NCBI GenBank assembly: GCA_017508975.1
Contig: JAFWQU010000008.1
Location: forward strand, 38,367-102,366
From: Clostridia bacterium
GTDB lineage: Bacteria; Bacillota; Clostridia; Christensenellales; Aristaeellaceae
Direction: 5' to 3'
DNA length: 64,000 nucleotides
Shown one piece after another: positions 58,569-64,000 of the stretch (positions are counted from its first letter, which is position 1; each line of letters starts with the position of its first letter). A program made the translations under genes and the position numbers. The notes beneath the pieces were generated by a model. That model was not told the DNA's origin and did no database searches. It worked only from the letters and a program-made list of their open reading frames with translations.

Positions 58569-58616
58569 AGCAGGGGGATGCGGCCTCGCCTCGTCCCCCT
58601 GCTTTCGGCATTTTCA
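58569..58616 (+). terminator. Intra-operon terminator/attenuator after chvE
   Basis: AGCAGGGGGA (58569-58578) and TCCCCCTGCT (58594-58603), followed by TTTCGGCATTTT. Parallels the structure after mglB. Confidence 0.75.
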
Positions 58617-58661
58617 TTCGGTTTCTGATTTCATCTTATTCTCCAAAGGAGGCGATGTGCC

Positions 58662-60239
58662 TTGGCAGACACGATTCTGTCCATGCGGAACATCGTGAAG
58701 GAGTTTCCGGGCGTCCGCGCGCTCGACAACGTCAACCTCGAGGTGGAGCGCGGCGAGATCCATGCCCTGGTGGGCGAGAACGGTGCCGGAAAATCCACCC
58801 TGATGAACGTGCTCAGCGGCATCTACCCCTATGGGTCCTACTCCGGCGAGATTTACTACGAGGGGCAGGAATGCCGTTTTCACACGCTGAACGACAGTGA
58901 GAGCCGCGGCATTGTCATTATTCACCAGGAGCTGGCGCTGATTCCGGAGCTCTCCATCGGAGAGAACATGTTCCTGGGCAACGAGCGCAAAGGCCGCTTC
59001 GGCATCGACTGGGACCGCACTTTCCACGAGGCGTCGGAGCATATGCAGCAGGTGGGCCTGAAGGATGAGCCCACCACCCTGATCAAAGACATCGGTACCG
59101 GCAAGCAGCAGCTGGTGGAGATTGCCAAAGCCCTCTCCAAGAACGTGAAGCTGCTGATTCTGGACGAACCCACCTCCTCCCTGAACGAGGAGGATTCCCG
59201 GATGCTGCTGAACCTGCTATTGCGGTTCAAGCAGCAGGGCATGACCTGCATCATCATCTCGCACAAACTGAACGAAATCGCCTATGTGGCCGACCGCATC
59301 ACAATCCTGCGGGACGGCGCCACCATTGAAACCATCGACAACACCGGCCGCGATATCGACGAGGACCGCATCATCCGGGGGATGGTGGGCCGCGAGATGA
59401 GCGACCGTTATCCGGCCCGCGAGCACCATATCAGCAGCGAAGTCGGCATGTCCGTGCAGAACTGGAGTGTCTACCATCCGGTATACACCGAGAAAAAAGT
59501 CGTGGACAATGTCTCCTTCAACGTCCATCGGGGCGAAATCGTGGGCTTTTCCGGCCTGCAGGGCGCCGGGCGCACCGAGCTGGCCATGTCCATCTTCGGC
59601 CACGCGTACGGCGTGAACATCTCCGGCACGCTGGAGATCGGCGGGAAGCCGGTCCGGCTGCACACGGAGCGCGACGCCATCGAAGCCGGCCTGGCCTATG
59701 TCACGGAGGACCGCAAGGGCAACGGCCTGGTGCTGGGCGAATCCATCGCCCGCAACACCACCCTGGCCCGTCTGGAGAAAGTCTGCAGCCACGGCATCGT
59801 CGACACGGTAGCGGAGAGCGAGGCCGCCGAGACCTACAAGAACCTGCTGCGCACCAAGACCCCGTCCATTCATCAGCTGGTGGGCAACCTCTCCGGCGGA
59901 AACCAGCAGAAGGTGCTGCTGAGCAAGTGGATGTTCGCCGACCCGGAGGTGCTGATCCTCGATGAGCCCACCCGCGGCATCGACGTCGGCGCCAAGTACG
60001 AGATCTACTGCTTCATGAACGACCTGGTCGCCCAGGGCAAGTCCGTGATCATGATCTCCTCCGAGATGCCGGAGCTGCTGGGCATGTGCGACCGCATCTA
60101 CGTGATGAACGAAGGCAGGCTGGTGGCAGAGATGACCGCCGCGGAGGCCACCCAGGAGCGCATCATGGCGGCGATTCTCCGCTCCCAGGGCGGAGTCGAC
60201 CTGTCGGGAAGCGAACCCAGGGTCAATCTTAAAAAGTGA
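58662..60239 (+). CDS. mmsA: Multiple-monosaccharide ABC transporter ATPase
   Basis: 525 residues, two ABC domains. The first has Walker A GENGAGKST near residue 39 and LLILDEPTSSLNEEDS near 163; the second has the degenerate GLQGAGRTEL and intact LSGGNQQKV and ILDEPTRGID near 405-430. It is the usual MmsA/GguA partner of ChvE. TTG start at 58662 with AAAGGAGG 9 bp upstream. The permease follows 13 bp later. Confidence 0.95.
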   Translation: MADTILSMRNIVKEFPGVRALDNVNLEVERGEIHALVGENGAGKSTLMNVLSGIYPYGSYSGEIYYEGQECRFHTLNDSESRGIVIIHQELALIPELSIGENMFLGNERKGRFGIDWDRTFHEASEHMQQVGLKDEPTTLIKDIGTGKQQLVEIAKALSKNVKLLILDEPTSSLNEEDSRMLLNLLLRFKQQGMTCIIISHKLNEIAYVADRITILRDGATIETIDNTGRDIDEDRIIRGMVGREMSDRYPAREHHISSEVGMSVQNWSVYHPVYTEKKVVDNVSFNVHRGEIVGFSGLQGAGRTELAMSIFGHAYGVNISGTLEIGGKPVRLHTERDAIEAGLAYVTEDRKGNGLVLGESIARNTTLARLEKVCSHGIVDTVAESEAAETYKNLLRTKTPSIHQLVGNLSGGNQQKVLLSKWMFADPEVLILDEPTRGIDVGAKYEIYCFMNDLVAQGKSVIMISSEMPELLGMCDRIYVMNEGRLVAEMTAAEATQERIMAAILRSQGGVDLSGSEPRVNLKK

Positions 60240-60252
60240 GGGGTAGTGCGAC

Positions 60253-61467
60253 ATGAAAGCAAAGGCCTTGATGAAAAAGTATACCATGGTGATCGCGCTG
60301 GTCGTGGTATTCATCCTCTTTGCGATCCTGACCAGCGGCCGTCTGCTGCTGCCGCAGAATCTTTCCAACCTGCTCCTGCAGAACGCGTACGTGCTGGTCA
60401 TGGCCTGCGGCATGCTGCTGTGCATCCTGACCGGCGGCAACATCGACCTGTCGATCGGCTCCACCGTCTGCCTGGTCGGCGCCATCTCGGCGGTACTGCT
60501 GAAATCCAACTTCGCCGGCGATCCGACCGCGACCGCGCTGCTGGTGATTCTCATCGGCCTGGCGCTGGCCATCCTGATCGGCATGTGGCAGGGCTTCCTG
60601 ATCGGCTACGTCCATATCCCGCCCTTCATCTGCACCCTGGCGGGCATGTTCCTCTTCCGCGGCATCGGCCGCGCGATCCTGGACTCCAAGACGGTGGCCA
60701 TCAGCAACAGGCCCTTCCTGAACATCTTCGGCTCCTACATTTCCATCCCGGGCCTGGACGATATTGAGCGCATTGTGGAGCTCAAGGGCCGTCCGCAGAA
60801 CCAGCCCATCGCCTACTCCGCGCTGATCATCGGCATCCTGGTGGCGGTGTTCCTGGTGGCGCGCTTCTTCATGAGCCGTGCGAACAAGTCGAAGAAGGGC
60901 TACAAGCTGGATCCGCTGGTGCCCGGCTTGGTCCGGACCCTGGTCATCAGCGCGCTGCTCATCTACTACACCTGGAAGCTGGCCAACTACAAGGGCATCC
61001 CGGTCATGGCGATCTGGGTGGTGGCTGTGGTGCTGATCTACAACTTCATCACCTCCAAGACCGCGCTAGGCCGCTACTTCTACGCGGTGGGCGGCAACGA
61101 GAAGGCCACCAAGCTCTCCGGCATCGACACCCGCCGGGTCTACTTCCTGGCCTACACCTCCATGTCCATGCTGGCCGGTCTGGCGGGCATGCTGGTGGCC
61201 ACCCGCGTGGGCTCCGTCAACGGCGACACCGGCAACGCCTTCGAGATGGACGCCATCGGCTCCTGCTTCATCGGCGGCGCCTCCGCCTACGGCGGCAGCG
61301 GCACGGTCTCCGGCATCATGGTCGGCGCCATCCTGCTGGGCATCATCAACCAGGGCATGTCCATCATCGGTCTGGACAACAACTGGCAGTACGTCGTCAA
61401 GGGCGCCGTGCTGCTGGCGGCCGTGGTCTTCGACGTGGTCTCCAACCACAAGAAGGGCAAGGGCTGA
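60253..61467 (+). CDS. mmsB: Multiple-monosaccharide ABC transporter permease
   Basis: 404-residue permease with about ten to eleven spans, longer than MglC as expected for MmsB/GguB. Family loops visible are ILTGGNIDLSIGSTV, VHIPPFICTLAGMFLFRG, YAVGGNEKATKLSGID and GSCFIGGASAYGGSGTVSG. TGAGGGG lies upstream of ATG 60253. It is the last gene of the ChvE-type operon. Confidence 0.95.
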   Translation: MKAKALMKKYTMVIALVVVFILFAILTSGRLLLPQNLSNLLLQNAYVLVMACGMLLCILTGGNIDLSIGSTVCLVGAISAVLLKSNFAGDPTATALLVILIGLALAILIGMWQGFLIGYVHIPPFICTLAGMFLFRGIGRAILDSKTVAISNRPFLNIFGSYISIPGLDDIERIVELKGRPQNQPIAYSALIIGILVAVFLVARFFMSRANKSKKGYKLDPLVPGLVRTLVISALLIYYTWKLANYKGIPVMAIWVVAVVLIYNFITSKTALGRYFYAVGGNEKATKLSGIDTRRVYFLAYTSMSMLAGLAGMLVATRVGSVNGDTGNAFEMDAIGSCFIGGASAYGGSGTVSGIMVGAILLGIINQGMSIIGLDNNWQYVVKGAVLLAAVVFDVVSNHKKGKG

Positions 61468-61485
61468 TCCGCTCCGATGCAACCT

Positions 61486-61522
61486 GCGGCGCACAGTCAT
61501 GCAGGCTGTGCGCCGCGTTTCT
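61486..61522 (+). terminator. Terminator of the ChvE/MmsAB operon
   Basis: GCGGCGCACAG/CTGTGCGCCGC 11-bp perfect stem, followed by GTTTCTTGGT. Confidence 0.82.
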
Positions 61523-61548
61523 TGGTGTAAAATCTACCGCATTCGCAA

Positions 61549-61577
61549 TTGCGTAATCCGGTCAAACGGTGTATGAT
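61549..61577 (+). promoter_or_regulatory. Promoter of the small-gene pair
   Basis: TTGCGT (61549-61554), 17-bp spacer, TATGAT (61572-61577). Confidence 0.75.
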
Positions 61578-61603
61578 GGATGTTGGCTTTGGGAGGGCTC
61601 GCC

Positions 61604-61861
61604 ATGCTTGAACCGCATTCTCCGCGGAGCCGCGCGAACGTCTCCGCCACCCTGCGGGGCTGTGTCGCGCTGTATCTGGTCTGGCTCGGCATGCAGTTGA
61701 TCCGGGGCGCCGGCGCGCCGGACACCACCATGCCGGTCTGGCTCAACTGGGTTTTCGGGATTCTCCTGATCCTCGCGGCGCTGGGCTTCGGCTGGTACAC
61801 GCTGCGCCGCTGGCTGTCCGATAAGGCAGCGGCCAAGATCCAGGAGGAGGAGAACGAATGA
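61604..61861 (+). CDS. Small membrane protein
   Basis: 85 residues with two hydrophobic spans (GCVALYLVWLGMQLI and WVFGILLILAALGFGWYTL) and a charged C-terminal tail ending EEEN. GGGAGGG precedes ATG 61604. Its last codons overlap the next gene (ATGA). No family recognised. Confidence 0.8.
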   Translation: MLEPHSPRSRANVSATLRGCVALYLVWLGMQLIRGAGAPDTTMPVWLNWVFGILLILAALGFGWYTLRRWLSDKAAAKIQEEENE

Positions 61862-62280
61862 GCGCGGTCGAGGAACTGCAGGCCCTCTACACGGCTTATC
61901 TCGCCGAAGCGGCGGAGGTCGAGGCCCACGCGCGCCCCTGGGACGGTATCCTGGGCTTCGGCGCACGGCCCGCCGATCACCCCTGCCACACCCGTTTTGT
62001 GGAACATCTGGTGCAGAAAACCCGCCAGTTCCGCGACGACGGAATCTCCGCGGAGGAGGCGGACCGGCTGGTGGAAAAAATCTGTCACGAGCCGCTGGAG
62101 CACCGCATGCCCGCCAGCGTCTACTGGACACTGATTGCGGCCCAGGGCGCGGCGCTGGACCTGATTCCCCGGATGGATCCCGCGGACCGCGCCAGCCTGT
62201 GCGCGCGGTTCCAGCAGGACTACCCGCGCAGCGAACGGCTTCCCGTTCAGAAGTATGTGCTCAAAGCCCTGAAGGCATAA
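61858..62280 (+). CDS. Hypothetical soluble protein
   Basis: 140 residues, predicted largely helical, cytoplasmic, no signal or membrane span. It has HPCHTRFVEHL, ICHEPLEHRMP and Asp/Glu-rich helices but no metal site that I can identify with confidence. It is translationally coupled to the preceding small membrane protein and followed 21 bp later by the secreted NlpC-like gene. Function unknown. Confidence 0.75.
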   Translation: MSAVEELQALYTAYLAEAAEVEAHARPWDGILGFGARPADHPCHTRFVEHLVQKTRQFRDDGISAEEADRLVEKICHEPLEHRMPASVYWTLIAAQGAALDLIPRMDPADRASLCARFQQDYPRSERLPVQKYVLKALKA

Positions 62281-62301
62281 AATAAGGAAGGAGTGAGGAC
62301 G

Positions 62302-63135
62302 ATGCAGTTTCTTCGGCGTCTGACCGTGCTCTGCATGGTCCTCTGCGGACTCCTGACGGCGCTTCCGAGCTTCGCCGACAGCGGGCTTCCGGCCTCGCTG
62401 ACAGAGATTGAGGAGGAGGCTTTCGCCTACACCCCGATCACCGAGCTCACCCTGCCTGCCACGCTGAAGACCATCGGGCCCCGGGCGTTCGCCTACAGCC
62501 AGCTGCGCTTTCTGCGGATTCCGCCCTCGGTCACCTCGATCGACCAGCACGCGTTTCTGGGTACCCCGGAAGGCTTTTACCTGCTTGTCACGCGGGGGAG
62601 CTACGCGGAGAGCTGGTGCAAGCCCTACAGCTTCCCTTATCTGTATAACGAGCTCCAGACTCCGTCCGTCACCGCACAGTCCGTCTCCATGCAGGGCGAC
62701 AAGTATCTGTATGTCCCCTACAGCGTGATGGACTGCCAGGCGTTCGTCGAGCGGTGTCTCAAGGACGCCGGGCTGTACTGGAACCTGGCGGGCAGCAATG
62801 CCTGGTACCGGCAGATGACCTGGACCGGCAGCCCCGAGGAGTGCATCGCGACCTTCGGCTATATCCCCGTGGGCGCCTTCCTCTACATTCTGAAGCAGGA
62901 CGGCGGTGAGCCGGACAAATACAAGCCGGACGGCCTGGGCAACGCCTCGCACATCGGCATCTACATCGGCCGGAAGGACGGCGCGATCCACTCCAGCTAT
63001 TCCAAGGGCGGTGTGTTCTACTCCAAGTTTTCCGGCAGCACCATCCCCAACGGCGGCTGGAACCGCGTCGGACTCTGGTATCGGCTGGATTACGGACCGG
63101 CGGTCAATCTGCAGCTCGCCATTATGCGGCGATAA
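62302..63135 (+). CDS. Secreted protein with BspA-type leucine-rich repeat and NlpC/P60-like domain
   Basis: 277 residues with signal peptide (LTVLCMVLCGLLTALPSFAD). Residues about 30-105 resemble BspA-type LRR (EIEEEAFAYTPITELTLPATLKTIGPRAFAY). The rest is NlpC/P60-like, with Cys in VMDCQAFVERCL near 144, His in ASHIGIYIG near 217 and IHSSYSKGG after it. It probably cleaves cell-wall peptides, with the LRR giving binding. AAGGAAGGAG fits ATG 62302 rather than the GTG at 62293. The stop codon's last base begins a repeat element. Confidence 0.82.
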   Translation: MQFLRRLTVLCMVLCGLLTALPSFADSGLPASLTEIEEEAFAYTPITELTLPATLKTIGPRAFAYSQLRFLRIPPSVTSIDQHAFLGTPEGFYLLVTRGSYAESWCKPYSFPYLYNELQTPSVTAQSVSMQGDKYLYVPYSVMDCQAFVERCLKDAGLYWNLAGSNAWYRQMTWTGSPEECIATFGYIPVGAFLYILKQDGGEPDKYKPDGLGNASHIGIYIGRKDGAIHSSYSKGGVFYSKFSGSTIPNGGWNRVGLWYRLDYGPAVNLQLAIMRR

Positions 63136-63270
63136 TACGGATTTTCAGTAAAACTGCAAGTCAAAAAGCGGTATGTATCCGAAGGTCCAGGGCGATCGGA
63201 AAGCCCTGGTCGCGCCCGCAGGCGCGAAATTTCCCTGTTGACATTTAGCACATGATACTGAGATCTGTAT
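63135..63270 (-). repeat. Family-1 repeat element, copy J (full length, reverse)
   Basis: 136 bp. The tip ATACGGATTTTCAG starts on the last base of the TAA stop of the NlpC-like gene; the other tip ends AGATCTGTAT at 63270. The core has 6-bp CGCGCC/GGCGCG arms. This copy is inverted relative to the gene whose stop it touches. The gap to clpC holds this element, a terminator and a family-2 repeat. Confidence 0.92.
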
Positions 63271-63289
63271 AAAACAGAATTGGATTTGA

Positions 63290-63322
63290 AAAAGGGCTCC
63301 TCTTTCACAGGGGAGCCCTTTT
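63290..63322. terminator. Bidirectional terminator
   Basis: AAAAGGGCTCC (63290-63300) and GGAGCCCTTTT (63312-63322) form an 11-bp stem with A-run and T-run on either side. It can serve the NlpC-like gene and clpC. Confidence 0.92.
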
Positions 63323-63324
63323 CG

Positions 63325-63399
63325 AATTACTGTGAAAAAACATCGTATTTTCATTTATCGTGGTCAATAATACTGACGTATTATTGATGATGATTTCAG
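63325..63399. repeat. Family-2 repeat, third copy
   Basis: The reverse complement begins GAAATCATCATCAATAATAC, followed by GTCA and GTATTATT (a perfect 8-bp stem), GACCACGATAAATGAAAATAC and TTTTTTCACAG. It overlaps the clpC stop codon (63396-63398). Confidence 0.8.
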
Positions 63400-64000
63400 G
63401 ATTCGGACGGTGCCGGATTCTCCGGAGGATCAGCCCGGCCGGCCCGGAGCGCGTCGCCTTCCATGGTCAGATGGATCGTGTCGCCCAGGGTCAGACGGCC
63501 GGTGATCAACTCCTCGGAGAGCAGATCCTCCACCGTGCGCTGGATCATCCGGCGCAGCGGCCGGGCGCCGAACTTCGGCTCGTACGCGTTCTCGGTCAGG
63601 TAGTCGAGCACCGCCCCGTCCCAGGTCAGATCGCCGCCGTTCTCCCGGAGCTGCTTGGCCAGCTGCGTCAGCATCATCCCGGCGATCACACGCAGATCCT
63701 CCTTGGTCAGCGCGTGGAAGACGATCATCTCGTCGATGCGGTTGATGAACTCCGGCCGGAAATCCTGCTTGACCTCCTTGAGCATGGTCTCCTTCATCCG
63801 CTCGTAGCTGCGGACATCCTCCGGGGCATTGCTGACCCCGAAGCCCATGGCGCGGGCCTTCTCCAGGTTCTGCGCGCCCGCGTTGGAGGTCATCACGACG
63901 ATCGTGTTCTTGAAGGACACGACGCGCCCCTGGCCGTCCGTGAGGCGGCCGTCCTCCAGCACCTGGAGGAGCACGTTGAACACGTCCGGGTGCGCCTTCT
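63396..64000 (-). CDS. clpC: ATP-dependent Clp protease ATP-binding subunit (ClpC type), C-terminal part
   Basis: The gene runs off the window at 64000, so only the last about 200 residues are seen. They belong to the second AAA+ module: DVFNVLLQVLEDGRLTDGQG, VVMTSNAGAQNL (sensor 1), FINRIDEMIVF (arginine-finger region) and the D2 C-terminal YEPKFGARPLRRMIQRTVED. The tail DPPENPAPSES is short. ClpC/ClpE-type is preferred over ClpB for this Gram-positive context, but the N-terminal domains that decide this are outside. It unfolds proteins for ClpP. Confidence 0.88.
   Translation of the reverse strand, partial: KAHPDVFNVLLQVLEDGRLTDGQGRVVSFKNTIVVMTSNAGAQNLEKARAMGFGVSNAPEDVRSYERMKETMLKEVKQDFRPEFINRIDEMIVFHALTKEDLRVIAGMMLTQLAKQLRENGGDLTWDGAVLDYLTENAYEPKFGARPLRRMIQRTVEDLLSEELITGRLTLGDTIHLTMEGDALRAGRADPPENPAPSES

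Noticed and set aside
5759-63270. Repeat copies as a CRISPR array
   Set aside because: Copies are dispersed, in both orientations and separated by genes, with no regular spacers; no cas genes are present.

Overview
The window looks like chromosome of a high-GC, Gram-positive-type anaerobe of the Clostridia (Bacillota). Supporting features are a T-box leader, consensus sigma-A promoters (mostly TTGxxx-N17-TATAAT-like), GGAGG ribosome sites, TTG/GTG starts, a SpoIIIE/FtsK translocase, PPi-type phosphofructokinase, a GlpA-like/DUF1667 redox operon and clostridial-style sugar ABC transporters. I cannot name the genus. Long antisense frames are abundant but are shadows of the GC-rich codon pattern.

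Layout. 1-7.3 kb: the 3' part of aroB, a YitT-family membrane protein, a small secreted acidic protein, a three-gene GlpA-like/FAD oxidoreductase/DUF1667 operon and a MATE exporter. 7.3-7.85 kb: a repeat-packed intergenic region. 7.85-14.5 kb: PPi-dependent phosphofructokinase, an esterase, a T-box leader, a SEC-C gene split by an in-frame TGA, leuS and an NlpC/P60-like secreted protein. 14.6-21.7 kb: repeats, then ftsK/spoIIIE and a lipoprotein on the minus strand, divergent from a large Big2 surface protein. 21.8-31.8 kb: a cell-shape cluster (maf-mreB-mreC-mreD-mrdA-minD-rodA) ending in a secreted transglutaminase-like protein. 31.8-37.3 kb: an island of visibly lower GC (phosphodiester glycosidase, Lgt-like membrane protein, leucine-rich protein) whose last gene is cut by a complete IS66 element with an 8-bp target duplication. 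37.5-42.4 kb: a minus-strand run with rfbD, an RsmC-like methyltransferase, an RsuA-type pseudouridine synthase, a membrane protein, a phosphodiesterase and an rph-rdgB fusion. 42.5-48.9 kb: an uncharacterised coiled-coil protein, a secreted protein, and a zinc-ribbon/TM/repeat-solenoid protein. 49.4-52.4 kb: a minus-strand operon encoding a MotA/ZorA-like and MotB/ZorB-like proton-channel pair plus a small membrane-anchored protein. 52.5-61.5 kb: xpt, then two sugar ABC transporters (Mgl-like and ChvE/MmsAB-like). 61.6-64 kb: two small genes, a leucine-rich/NlpC secreted protein and the 3' part of clpC.

Two signals stand out. First, a repeat of about 137 bp occurs ten times. It has short terminal inverted repeats and two tandem GC hairpins whose arms change length in a compensating way. 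In six copies one tip begins on the last base of a neighbouring gene's stop codon. Second, the ZorA/ZorB-like motor operon lacks the known Zorya effectors, carries an unknown third gene, and has WalR-like direct repeats upstream of its promoter. A second repeat family (three copies), a Leu-type T-box separated from leuS by a broken foreign-looking gene, and an orphan MinD are also worth checking.
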